A stretch of DNA of 64,000 nt. Source: Enterococcus hermanniensis. Its GTDB lineage: Bacteria; Bacillota; Bacilli; Lactobacillales; Enterococcaceae. Position 1 is the first letter of the stretch, and the number at the start of each line of letters is the position of its first letter. Shown here piece after piece: positions 48,824 to 57,044 of the stretch. Location: assembly GCF_001885945.1 (NCBI RefSeq), contig NZ_JXKQ01000002.1, positions 248,001 to 312,000 of the forward strand. Reading direction: 5' to 3'. The notes under the pieces are model-generated. The model was not told where the DNA came from and ran no database searches. It worked only from the letters and a program-made list of their open reading frames with translations. Position numbers and translations under genes: made by a program.

Positions 48824-48866
48824 GCCATCGTTAAAGCCATCGTTAAAGCCATCGTTAAAGCCATCG
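48824..48866. repeat. 12-base tandem repeat, about 3.6 copies
   Basis: Unit GCCATCGTTAAA repeated three times plus seven bases, in the noncoding gap between hemW and the downstream gene. Likely replication-slippage sequence; no coding frame uses it convincingly. Confidence 0.85.
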
Positions 48867-48898
48867 CCTAATGCTCTAGCTATCAAAGTACTTAGCTC

Positions 48899-48938
48899 AA
48901 AAACACCGGACTGATTAAAAACTTGAATTCGGTGTTTT
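48899..48938 (-). terminator. Terminator overlapping the end of the condensation-like gene
   Basis: Stem AAACACCG/CGGTGTTT with a 20-odd-base loop; on the minus strand it is followed by TTTTTG. It begins inside the last codons of the gene. Confidence 0.6.
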
Positions 48939-50171
48939 GATTCGCTTTTTCATGGAACCGTAAACTGGAATGCCCAATTCTGTTAGCTCTTTGACGAATG
49001 CATCAATATAATTACTCGTCTTAAAGCTTTGCATGATATCCAAATAGAAAGCATCTTCCAAGGCGATCATTTCGATTGAAAGACCTGGTGTACCACTGCT
49101 ATATGTGTGAATTTCTTCAATGTACTGTTCATAAATTCCCATGTCGAGTCTTCCAATGTAACTCAATGAATACGTGTCTGAATGAAGTATTTCCATAAAA
49201 GATAGTGCTTCTTGTTTTTCTTTATAAGAAGGCAATTTGTCCAATTGATTACTTAAACCAATGATTTTCTGTAGTTCTCTTTGTAAATTGTCTTTCATTT
49301 TAAACGCTGCTAATTTCGCACGGTAGTATCGGGCCGTTTCAAGAGTCCTTTTTGACGGATCTAACTCTAGTTTAAGTGTACTCACACAATTACGATACGT
49401 ATTTTCTAAATCAACACCACTGCGCAAATCGACAACCAAATTACAAATCACTGCATTTTCACTTTCTGGTTTCATACTGGCGATCGCCTTTGAAAAATTA
49501 AGAGCTAAAGCAATTGCAGGGGTTGCATCAATCGATTTTGCATATTTAATGAACGCTTGACTGTCGATTTTGATTTGACTAAGATATGTGAATTCCGGGC
49601 GCTCAGATAGACCGTCTACTTCTGGCAATACATGCTCATTTCCACTGGGAAAGGGCAATCCATCGGAAACTTCCGATAGCTCGACTAGTCCTGGCTCTTT
49701 CAATTCCCCCTCTAAAAGATGAGTCTTGCTTACTCTAACACTATCAGGCTTTCCTTCAAATTTTTTCTTAGCGAAATACTCAAATAATAGTGTTCTAACA
49801 AAGGGCATGATTCCCCTTCCATCACATAGTCCATGATGATAACTGATGAAAATTACGTTGTCTAGATAATTGATATCAATCAAATGTTCATTTACTTCTT
49901 TCCCGCCTAGTGGGAGTAGCTGAGAACTCTTACGTAATCTCACCGGTTGATCGTTGTTGACTAAATAAAAATCTCCATTTATTTGACTGAATTTTTGCGT
50001 TAAATACCAATACCGCCTAAAGGATTGATCCATAGCTTTTTGGAGTCTTTCTTGATCGATTGATTCAACTAATTTTATTTCAATTACCATACTTTCTAGA
50101 CCTTTTCTACGGTATAAAAAACTTTGACCGGTTCTAATTTTTTCGTTTGTTGTATTTTTAGTACTTTCCAT
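48915..50171 (-). CDS. Condensation-domain superfamily acyltransferase-like protein
   Basis: 418-residue cytosolic protein resembling the chloramphenicol acetyltransferase/condensation superfamily. ISYHHGLCDGRG (about 110-120) fits the HHxxxDG active-site motif, with His113 as presumed base. The first 60 residues (TGQSFLYRRKGLESMVIEIKLV, then LQKAMDQSFRRYWYL) look like the N-terminal part of such acyltransferases. No carrier-protein or adenylation domain lies nearby, so a stand-alone O- or N-acyltransferase is more likely than peptide synthesis. Weak ribosome-binding site. Substrate unknown. Confidence 0.72.
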   Translation of the reverse strand: MESTKNTTNEKIRTGQSFLYRRKGLESMVIEIKLVESIDQERLQKAMDQSFRRYWYLTQKFSQINGDFYLVNNDQPVRLRKSSQLLPLGGKEVNEHLIDINYLDNVIFISYHHGLCDGRGIMPFVRTLLFEYFAKKKFEGKPDSVRVSKTHLLEGELKEPGLVELSEVSDGLPFPSGNEHVLPEVDGLSERPEFTYLSQIKIDSQAFIKYAKSIDATPAIALALNFSKAIASMKPESENAVICNLVVDLRSGVDLENTYRNCVSTLKLELDPSKRTLETARYYRAKLAAFKMKDNLQRELQKIIGLSNQLDKLPSYKEKQEALSFMEILHSDTYSLSYIGRLDMGIYEQYIEEIHTYSSGTPGLSIEMIALEDAFYLDIMQSFKTSNYIDAFVKELTELGIPVYGSMKKRIKTPNSSF

Positions 50172-50284
50172 GATTTAGCCTACTTTCTAAAAAAGATTGA
50201 AATTATTTTATATTCATATACTAGCGATAAACTATTGCGAAAGTATTCAACAATTATTGCTAAGCTGTGAATTTTAGTAGGACA

Positions 50285-50329
50285 AAAAAACATGCACTTT
50301 TTACTATTTAAAGTAAGAAGTGCATGTTT
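50285..50329 (-). terminator. Terminator after the 50.3-kb membrane gene
   Basis: Stem AAACATGCACTTCTTA/TAAAAAGTGCATGTTT followed by TTTTG on the minus strand; marks the end of the two-component operon. Confidence 0.8.
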
Positions 50330-50333
50330 CGCC

Positions 50334-50930
50334 TCATTGATTAAGATTTTCAGGCATTTTTTTGGCTAACATCCAAATACCGATCACAATATTTATCCCG
50401 CTGAATAAAATTGTAGTGATTAGATTGGCTATTGGATGTGTCTTTGTTTCTGTAAAGGAAAGAAGCGCGGCCTGAGTTAAAACTAAGCCGATTAGTGCAG
50501 AGGATAGATTTAATAACTTTGCGGCTTGCAGTAAAAGGTCCTTATCTTTGTTAGATTTTACAATTCCAAAAAGATTTAAGCCTAACTCAAAGAAAGTGAT
50601 TGCGGCAATTGATATTGCTGGTATTTTTTCATAATCAGTAACAGTATTTGTAAAAAACATTCTCATTCCATATATCAAATAGATGATACTTGCTACTAAA
50701 ATAAGAAGCCCAATTCTTCTATAATAACTTTCTTCACTTATCTCATCCCTGCGAGATAGCCCCACCGCGCTTTGATGTTTTCCGTAACCTATTGTAGCGG
50801 TATAAAAGGCGTTAATCCCCAAAAAAATTGAAAATGTCATAATAGCAACAATTAGTTTACCTACTGCAATTCCAAAACTAGCAAATGACGACCATCTGAG
50901 GCGAATGGCTTGGTCACGTAAATTCAACAT
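50334..50930 (-). CDS. Polytopic membrane protein of unknown function
   Basis: 198 residues with five or so hydrophobic segments (about 20-42, 72-92, 103-122, 140-160, 168-190). No transport or enzymatic motif is recognised. GGAGG precedes the ATG. It lies 26 bases beyond the end of the interrupted histidine kinase and before a strong terminator, so it is the last gene of that operon and may be the output or sensing partner of the two-component system; this is inference from position. Confidence 0.7.
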   Translation of the reverse strand: MLNLRDQAIRLRWSSFASFGIAVGKLIVAIMTFSIFLGINAFYTATIGYGKHQSAVGLSRRDEISEESYYRRIGLLILVASIIYLIYGMRMFFTNTVTDYEKIPAISIAAITFFELGLNLFGIVKSNKDKDLLLQAAKLLNLSSALIGLVLTQAALLSFTETKTHPIANLITTILFSGINIVIGIWMLAKKMPENLNQ

Positions 50931-50956
50931 AAGAATTCCTCCAAAAAATTTTGTTC

Positions 50957-52015
50957 TTATTTTAGAGGAATCCTGACAATAAATTTGCTACCTTCTCCTA
51001 AAATGCTTGAACAAGTAATCGTACCTTCTACAATATCCAATACTCTTTTAACCAATGCCAATCCTAAACCATTTCCTTGTTGTGCTCTAGATGTGTCTGC
51101 TTGATAAAATTTATCAAAAAGATGATTGAGGGTCTTTTTATCCATCCCAATCCCAGAATCGGTAATTTCAACGATGATTTCTTTATGTGTAGACCACTGC
51201 TTAAGGCTTATTTCACCTTCATTATCCGAAAACTTAATGGCATTTGACAATAAATTCCGCCAAATAATTCCTAAGATATTTTCATCCACACTTATTATGG
51301 CACGGTCTTCTAATGCCACCGAAACATTTAAATTTTTTTATTCAAGTAAACTTTCAAAAGAGATCAAAATCTCTGAAAGTTGTTCTACTAGGTTAAAAGG
51401 CTGTGCTTTTGAAACAATTCCCTGATTATCTAATTTATTTAATAATAAAATATTAGAGACTGTCGCTGCCAAATCATTACTAGCATTCTCAATTTCAGCT
51501 AAATATATTTCTCTTTCTTTTTCAGAAATAGACTGTTGTCTAAGAACGACGGCATAATTTTGAATAACAGCTAATGGTGTCTTTAATTCATGGGAAACAC
51601 TAGAAACAAAATCCGTTTTTAACGTCTCTACTGAGCCTAGTTCCTGAACCATTGAATTAAAATCTTTGATCATACGACCAAAATAAGGATTTCTATTTTG
51701 AACAATTTTAGGATCGATATATACCGAGAAATCACCCGCAGCCACTTTTTTTGATGCTTCAGATAACTCAGCGATCGGTTTATCATACGAGCGATATTTC
51801 TGATAAGAAGTAACCAAACTAAAAACAAGTGCAATGATAAACCAGTAAATCAAAAACCAACTAGCATTTTTCAAAACTGTATGAATAGAGAAACTGCCGC
51901 CATAAAATAGCCCTGGAACAGCTCCAATCAACATCAATAATAGAAAAATGCTGATGAATGCTCGCATACTAAATTGTCTAAATTTTCTTTTGATACTGGT
52001 TTGCTCATTTTTCAT
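50957..52015 (-). pseudogene. Sensor histidine kinase interrupted by an in-frame TAA
   Basis: A single frame runs from 52015 to 50957, broken only by TAA at 51338-51340 (codon 226). Before it: two transmembrane segments (about 19-37 and 51-70), a HAMP-like linker, and the DHp helix with phospho-acceptor His142 in SSVSHELKTPLAV. After it: KNLNVSVALEDRAIISVD, then N box NLLSNAIKFSDNEG, G1 DSGIGMD and G2 GNGLGLALVKR. The truncated product lacks the ATP-binding domain. A GTG at 51319 could restart, but no ribosome-binding site is seen. Overlaps the response-regulator stop by 11 bases. Could also be a sequencing error. Confidence 0.85.
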
Positions 52016-52685
52016 TCTGTAACACCACTTTATAACCTACACCATAAACTGTTTTTATTTTAAATTCGTCAATATTTACTAATTTATTTCTCAACTTGGT
52101 TATGTAAACATCCACTGAGCGTAACGTTGAATCACTTTCAAAGCCCCAAAATTCATCCATTAACTTGGCTCTTGAAAAAGCTTGATTTGGATAAGACAAT
52201 AATTTATAAAGTAAATTGAATTCACGATTCGTCAAAGAAAATTCTTCATTTTTATACCGAGCACTGACGCTCTTTTTATCCATTGAAAATTCACCAATAC
52301 TAATTTTTTCTTGTTCTAAAATGTTGGCTCTTCTTAAAATTGCTTTGATTCGCCAAAGAATTTCTTCAGGATTGATCGGTTTTACTAAATAATCATCAAT
52401 CCCTAGTCTAAATCCTTTTTCTTTTGAAAGAGAGTCATCTCGAGCGCTCATAAATAAAATAGGAATTTTGGAATCAACGGCTCGAATCATTGTTGCAAAA
52501 GAAAAGCCATCCATTCCTGGCATCATGATATCCGAAATAATAATATCAAATTTTGTCTGTTCCATTTCATCAAGAGCTTCCATTGCAGATAAAAAACCTC
52601 TTACTTCGTAACCATCATTTTCAATTACCGTCGTAATAATTCGATTTAAACGTTCATCATCTTCTACAACTAGCACATTGACCAT
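52005..52685 (-). CDS. OmpR/PhoB-family response regulator
   Basis: 226 residues: receiver domain (1-115) with acidic pocket VVEDDE, phospho-acceptor Asp52 in ISDIMMPGMDG and Lys in YLVKPINP, then a winged-helix DNA-binding domain (about 130-224, FSLTNREFNLLYKLLSYP and RSVDVYITKLRNKL). Start ATG at 52685 follows AGGAGG; the frame opens earlier but through the tail of the preceding gene. Its cognate kinase, encoded next, is interrupted. Targets unknown. Confidence 0.92.
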   Translation of the reverse strand: MVNVLVVEDDERLNRIITTVIENDGYEVRGFLSAMEALDEMEQTKFDIIISDIMMPGMDGFSFATMIRAVDSKIPILFMSARDDSLSKEKGFRLGIDDYLVKPINPEEILWRIKAILRRANILEQEKISIGEFSMDKKSVSARYKNEEFSLTNREFNLLYKLLSYPNQAFSRAKLMDEFWGFESDSTLRSVDVYITKLRNKLVNIDEFKIKTVYGVGYKVVLQNEK

Positions 52686-52713
52686 TACTCTTCCTCCTGT
52701 TAGCTTTAAAACA

Positions 52714-53226
52714 TTATAACAAACGAAGACCACTTTCACTAATCTCATATAGTCCATCATAATCTGCTTCAATTTTTGGTGTCACTTGAATTGTCTTTAT
52801 CTCAACAATTTTTTTATACATAAAATAAGGCAACAACTAACAAAGAAATCCTGGGATGGAAAATAGTATACATAAAAAAATCTGGTCATCATTCACAAAA
52901 AAAACTGATCCTGCCAAAAACGCACAGCCGATGATACCAGTGAAAATAGAAGAGGCTGTAGCAAGTGTTTTTTTGGAGTTTTCTAAATGAATAATGTCAC
53001 GAACAAGACTATCAAACTTTCTTTGTAAACGAGTTAACTCAGCCTTATTCCGAATTTTACGGTCTCTTTTAAATCTTAAAGTTACTTTTGCAGCATGCTG
53101 TTTTTTTTGATCAATCAACCTCCAACCTAAATTTGAATACCCATCTTCATAAATAGATGCATACTTCTCAAGACTATCCACCTCAAGATATTCTAAACCA
53201 ATAAATTTTTTCTCTTCATTTTCCAC
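52714..53226 (-). pseudogene. Small membrane-protein gene interrupted by an in-frame TAG
   Basis: Start GTG (53226) follows AAAGGAG. The first 129 codons give a soluble, basic part (LEYLEVDSLEKYASIYEDGYSNLGWRLIDQ), a helical segment and two hydrophobic stretches ending IPGFLC, then TAG (52837-52839). The same frame continues for 40 more codons as LLPYFMYKKIVEIKTIQVTP ... and ends in TAA at 52714, 28 bases before the response-regulator ATG. The continuation is coding-like (charged residues flanking a membrane end), so I read TAG as a nonsense change, probably from TGG. Function unknown; first gene of the two-component operon. Confidence 0.72.
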
Positions 53227-53289
53227 GCTGCGCTCTCCTTTCGTTGAAAAGTACATTATCATTACCTAGCTTTTTTTGTTTTACTATTC

Positions 53290-53574
53290 TTAATTATTTC
53301 TGATTTTTTCTAACTTATTGGTTGCATAAAAGTAACCATACGTTACAACAATACTCAAAACGATTGCACCTACTATCGTCGGTATGATCGATAAATCTAA
53401 AAGGTCTGGACCATAAACGAGTAACTGATTTGCTGAGACTGCTCCTAGTGCACCAAAAATACTATTTATTCCCAATAAAAGATTGGTTGAACGGCCCCGT
53501 ATTTTACTCACTAACAGTGTCCAAAGCCATCCCATCACGGCCCCTATCAAAATTGCAAAAATAATTGTCATCAT
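53290..53574 (-). CDS. GlsB/YeaQ/YmgE-family small membrane protein
   Basis: 94-residue protein with three transmembrane helices and the glycine-rich pattern ILIGAVMGWLWTLL ... LLLGINSIFGALGAV. This fits the transglycosylase-associated (GlsB/YeaQ) family, often linked to general stress responses in enterococci. The family name does not imply enzyme activity. AGGAG precedes the ATG. Confidence 0.78.
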   Translation of the reverse strand: MMTIIFAILIGAVMGWLWTLLVSKIRGRSTNLLLGINSIFGALGAVSANQLLVYGPDLLDLSIIPTIVGAIVLSIVVTYGYFYATNKLEKIRNN

Positions 53575-53595
53575 ACTTACTCTCTCCTCGTATTT

Positions 53596-53739
53596 CTATT
53601 TTTTCATGCAGCTAGCTATTACCAATTTGTTAGTCCAAATAGGCACTAGCTTAACCATGGATTTGTCGAGCTTTTTTGTTTTCAGAACGATTACAGCAGC
53701 TCCTGTCGCGATTAAGGTGACTAAAAAAATTTTTTTCAT
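53596..53739 (-). CDS. Small single-span membrane protein (47 residues)
   Basis: Short frame beginning MKKIFLVTLIATGAAVIVL, a probable membrane helix, followed by a basic tail (KTKKLDKSMVKLV). GGGAGG lies 10 bases before the ATG, and that ribosome-binding segment is exactly duplicated (53741-53770). It ends 22 bases before the GlsB-like gene on the same strand, so the two may be co-transcribed. Family unknown; coding status rests on the ribosome-binding site and hydrophobic start. Confidence 0.55.
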   Translation of the reverse strand: MKKIFLVTLIATGAAVIVLKTKKLDKSMVKLVPIWTNKLVIASCMKK

Positions 53740-53740
53740 C

Positions 53741-53770
53741 TGATTTCTTCCTCCCTGATTTCTTCCTCCC
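53741..53770. repeat. 15-base direct duplication carrying a ribosome-binding site
   Basis: TGATTTCTTCCTCCC occurs twice head to tail. On the minus strand each copy supplies GGGAGG, and the nearer one is correctly placed for the 47-residue frame. Confidence 0.85.
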
Positions 53771-53885
53771 TTATTTCTGTACTTACTATAAAAAAAATTA
53801 TTTGTATCTTGTTCATGAAATGTTGCTATTTTATTAATTCAAGTACCTTGAGAAAGGTGCTTACAAAAAAAGATAGCCCAATCAA

Positions 53886-53921
53886 GAAATTATTTTCCAA
53901 CAATCATAGAAAAATAATTTC
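53886..53921 (-). other. Inverted repeat downstream of grdD
   Basis: GAAATTATTTT/AAAATAATTTC stem, 85 bases past the grdD stop. Not directly followed by a T-run, though TTTTTTT occurs about 15 bases later on the minus strand. May be a weak terminator or a 3' stabilising structure for the glycine reductase transcript. Confidence 0.4.
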
Positions 53922-54004
53922 TAATTAGCTACCTTAGTATTGCTTATACAATTAGTTAAAAATTTATTCAGAACCAACAATTTTAATTATAGTCCTGCAA
54001 AAAA

Positions 54005-55162
54005 TTACAAATAGTTTTTCTTTTTTAATTCTTCTTTTGCTCGACCAATCTTTGTTTCGTTGACTAAAATAATTGGACCGGTACACCCCATACCACTCTC
54101 AGCATAAATATCAACTTTCCATAAAGTGTAAACAGCTTCTTCCAATTCCATAATTTCAATTCCTGAAATCTCACTGGTCACGATTTCTTTTGGCGGTGCC
54201 ATTATCTCTTTTGTTTCTGTTACCGGTGAGGAAGTCAGTTCTTCACAAATTTTTTTTAGTTTTGCTTGCTGCGCTTTGTTATATTCGACTTGACTTATTT
54301 TTTCTAACTTACCTTTTGCTAGCTCATAAGCATATTCTAAAGCATTCGCAATAACTGGTGTACCACTTGCTCGAGAAATAATACAGATATTTCGTCCGTA
54401 ATTACGTCCAATACCCGGACCATAACCAGAACCAACTGTTTCGTAGTTACCGCCGCTCATATAAGCAGAAAAAAGTTTCATCAAGATATTTCCCGTTAAA
54501 CTATCACAAACTACAACATCGACACTGCCTAGTAATAGATCGTTTCCTCGTAGTACTTTTCCGCCATCTTCACGTTGACTCTCACCAAATAGAAGTTCGT
54601 ACCCATTTTCTTTTAATGATATCAAGGCGCGTTCAACAATTTTTGCTCCCTCAACATTCAAAATACCGATTGTTGGTTTTTTGATCCCCGTCGCTTTAGC
54701 TGCAACAACCCCATTGATTGCATTCAAGACCATCGCTTCATTTCTATTGCTACTTGTTGTTCCAGTCGTCGTAGCAATGAATAATTCTTTTCCTAATGCG
54801 GGTGTAACAACTTTTCCAACTGTTGAAACACCGATAGGAAAATTATAATGTAGCGTTACGCAACCTTGGATTTCTCCGCTATCTAATAACGTTTCCATCA
54901 AACCAGCCGCATTTTTGGGGCATTCATTGGTTGAATAATGAATAAATTCATTCGTCCAATCCAACTCAGGACCAATCAGCACTAAGTCAAATCGATTCTT
55001 TTGTTTGATGATATGAGCTGCTTCACGCATCACCTCATACCCTAATTCACTTCCATCAATCGTTAACCCTATTTTTATTCTAGGTTCCATCCGACCTGTT
55101 TCTAAGCTAGTGGCTAAATCTTCAACTACTTTTTTTACAGTTTGCTTCACTTGTTTAGACAT
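54005..55162 (-). CDS. grdD: Glycine reductase component C, subunit alpha (GrdD)
   Basis: With GrdC it forms the acetyl-phosphate-releasing component, which takes the selenoether-bound carboxymethyl group from GrdA as an acyl-enzyme thioester and phosphorolyses it. 385 residues; PlsX/phosphotransacetylase-like body (IGLTIDGSELGYEVMREA, NGVVAAKATGIKKPTIGILNVEGA, GSGYGPGIGRNYG). Cys360 in GMGCTGPIILVN matches the conserved reactive cysteine of the family. AGAGG precedes the ATG. Last gene of the operon. Confidence 0.95.
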   Translation of the reverse strand: MSKQVKQTVKKVVEDLATSLETGRMEPRIKIGLTIDGSELGYEVMREAAHIIKQKNRFDLVLIGPELDWTNEFIHYSTNECPKNAAGLMETLLDSGEIQGCVTLHYNFPIGVSTVGKVVTPALGKELFIATTTGTTSSNRNEAMVLNAINGVVAAKATGIKKPTIGILNVEGAKIVERALISLKENGYELLFGESQREDGGKVLRGNDLLLGSVDVVVCDSLTGNILMKLFSAYMSGGNYETVGSGYGPGIGRNYGRNICIISRASGTPVIANALEYAYELAKGKLEKISQVEYNKAQQAKLKKICEELTSSPVTETKEIMAPPKEIVTSEISGIEIMELEEAVYTLWKVDIYAESGMGCTGPIILVNETKIGRAKEELKKKNYL

Positions 55163-55172
55163 CGAAACACCT

Positions 55173-56708
55173 CTATTCTAGGGTAAGACTGGCCGCAAAA
55201 CTTCTTAAGGCTTGTGCCACTTCTTTTTTTACCAATTCTTCTACATCTTGCTGATTCTCTTCAGAAATATTGCCATCGTTTCGTTCAATCAAAATTGAAA
55301 CACCATCAAATAAATTGGTCATTCTCCCTAAGAATAAAGACCCCTTACCAACGATCAGTGCCCGCTTTTTATTTCCACTAACTAGGTCCTCAGTCGCAAA
55401 ACCTAAATAAGGAATGCCACTTGGAATATGCCCTTGGGTTGGTGCCCAACCTACGAGTGATTTTTCATTAACAAAATTCATCAACTCTTTTTTCTCAATA
55501 TCTTTACGTAAGACCCCAATAGCACCGATCATTTTCAGATTTGCTAATGGGACATCCCCAGCTCCAGCTGGTTTGGTGATATCAGGATTTTGCATCTCTA
55601 CTGAATAAACATCAATATCATTAATCGTTAATTGGCCTTTATCTAATACACTTGCTATTAATGCTGTTGTGACTGCTTGAGGACTAGATCCACTGCCAAC
55701 TTCATGTTTTCCAGTCATATCATGCCGCAAAAGGGGGTGCTTCCCATCATTTTCACTGATTATTGCCGCAAATCCACCTAAAACATCCTCTAAAATTGGC
55801 AATTCTTTTCCTACGTGTGATTTTCCATTCATTCCTAATTTCGCTGTAGCGCCACCGGCTACTAACACTACATTTTTATGTGTACCTGAAGCAACCAAAG
55901 CAGAAGCCGTGATTAAGGCATGCGTCGGACTTGCACAAAAACTTCGAATATCAGAACCTGTTGCATGAATACATCCGCACAGTTCAGCAATTGATTTCGC
56001 AAAGTTTCCTCCGCCACGTTGGTTCATATCACCACAAGCTTCTTCGCTACATTCAATCACATAATCAATTTCTTTTGGATCAAGATTTTGCTTTGCAATT
56101 AATTGGCGCAATGCCAAAACACCACTAGCTTTTACTACTAAATTCTCTAACATTACATGTGCGTTCAAATTTGCATCAATTTGATGTGCTGGACTGACAC
56201 AGCCAACCAAACGACGTTCGAAATAAAGACCTTCAGCATGATTTTCAGCAACTTCTTTTTTGATCCAGTCACTACTTTTACCCGTTTTGATGCTATCACT
56301 ATCGTCTGCAAACAGAGAGTGCTTACTCAACGCTTCGCGGACTTTTACTGCAAACGTTTCTTCTAAATGAACCAATTCGAAAACATCTACGATTTGTAGC
56401 AAGCCATAAAACTCGATTTCAGGCATTATTTCGCCAAATTTACCCTCTCGAGTTCCCAAAAAAGGCTGTGCTACCCAGGGCTGGGGTAACGCTTTTAAAT
56501 CTTCGTAACTCAAATTTCCAATAAAGGTTTGATTCGGTGCATAATTTACTACTTCTTCAAAACTTCGTAAATTATCATACAGATTCGCTAAATAAGGACT
56601 GTCTGGGGTCGTGATTTTTTCTGTTGTCTGAGTCGTCCCATTATGCTCGATCATATCCGGGGTGTGCACTAAGACATAACTTGCTCCTCTTAAAGTAGAA
56701 TAATTCAT
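55173..56708 (-). CDS. grdC: Glycine reductase component C, subunit beta (GrdC)
   Basis: 511-residue FabH/thiolase-fold protein, partner of GrdD in releasing acetyl phosphate. YVLVHTPDMIEHNGTTQ at the start, ECSEEACGDMNQRGGGNFAKS, and Cys258 in SFCASPTHALI are characteristic. Ten bases separate it from grdD and twelve from trxA. Length matches clostridial GrdC, so it appears intact. Confidence 0.95.
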   Translation of the reverse strand: MNYSTLRGASYVLVHTPDMIEHNGTTQTTEKITTPDSPYLANLYDNLRSFEEVVNYAPNQTFIGNLSYEDLKALPQPWVAQPFLGTREGKFGEIMPEIEFYGLLQIVDVFELVHLEETFAVKVREALSKHSLFADDSDSIKTGKSSDWIKKEVAENHAEGLYFERRLVGCVSPAHQIDANLNAHVMLENLVVKASGVLALRQLIAKQNLDPKEIDYVIECSEEACGDMNQRGGGNFAKSIAELCGCIHATGSDIRSFCASPTHALITASALVASGTHKNVVLVAGGATAKLGMNGKSHVGKELPILEDVLGGFAAIISENDGKHPLLRHDMTGKHEVGSGSSPQAVTTALIASVLDKGQLTINDIDVYSVEMQNPDITKPAGAGDVPLANLKMIGAIGVLRKDIEKKELMNFVNEKSLVGWAPTQGHIPSGIPYLGFATEDLVSGNKKRALIVGKGSLFLGRMTNLFDGVSILIERNDGNISEENQQDVEELVKKEVAQALRSFAASLTLE

Positions 56709-56720
56709 CTGTGTACCACC

Positions 56721-57044
56721 TTAAATATATTTTTGAATCATCGTTTCAATCGCTTCTTTTGTACAGTCGTCTTTTGCTACTTCTGCGACCTTTTCTCCGT
56801 GATGATAAATCGAGATAACTGGCAGACCTAAAATCTTCTGCTGAATACAAAAACGACGAACCATTTTCTGCGAAGTATTAAACTTGGTAAAACGAATTTT
56901 GTCCCCGTATGCAGTATGCAAAGCGTCTACATCGGGCATCAGTGCTATACAATTTTCACAACTCTCGCCCCACCAATCTACCAAGACCGGCGCTTCTTGT
57001 GTCAAAACTTCTGCTGCAAAACTTTCCACTGTTAGTTCAATCAT
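56721..57044 (-). CDS. trxA: Glycine reductase-associated thioredoxin
   Basis: 107-residue thioredoxin with WWGESCENC (Cys29, Cys32) in place of the usual WCGPC, and the cis-proline loop GLPVISIY. The GESCxxC form is typical of thioredoxins encoded inside glycine reductase operons, where they reduce the selenenyl-sulfide formed on GrdA. Overlaps trxB by four bases (ATGA), so expressed together. Confidence 0.93.
   Translation of the reverse strand: MIELTVESFAAEVLTQEAPVLVDWWGESCENCIALMPDVDALHTAYGDKIRFTKFNTSQKMVRRFCIQQKILGLPVISIYHHGEKVAEVAKDDCTKEAIETMIQKYI

Noticed and set aside
48824-48866. CRISPR-like repeat
   Set aside because: Repeats are contiguous 12-base units without spacers and no cas genes are present.
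50957-51319. A separate small ATPase-domain protein starting at GTG 51319
   Set aside because: No ribosome-binding site and the frame is continuous with the kinase upstream apart from one TAA.
53483-53743. 86-residue plus-strand frame opposite the GlsB-like gene
   Set aside because: No ribosome-binding site; it is antisense to two better supported minus-strand frames.
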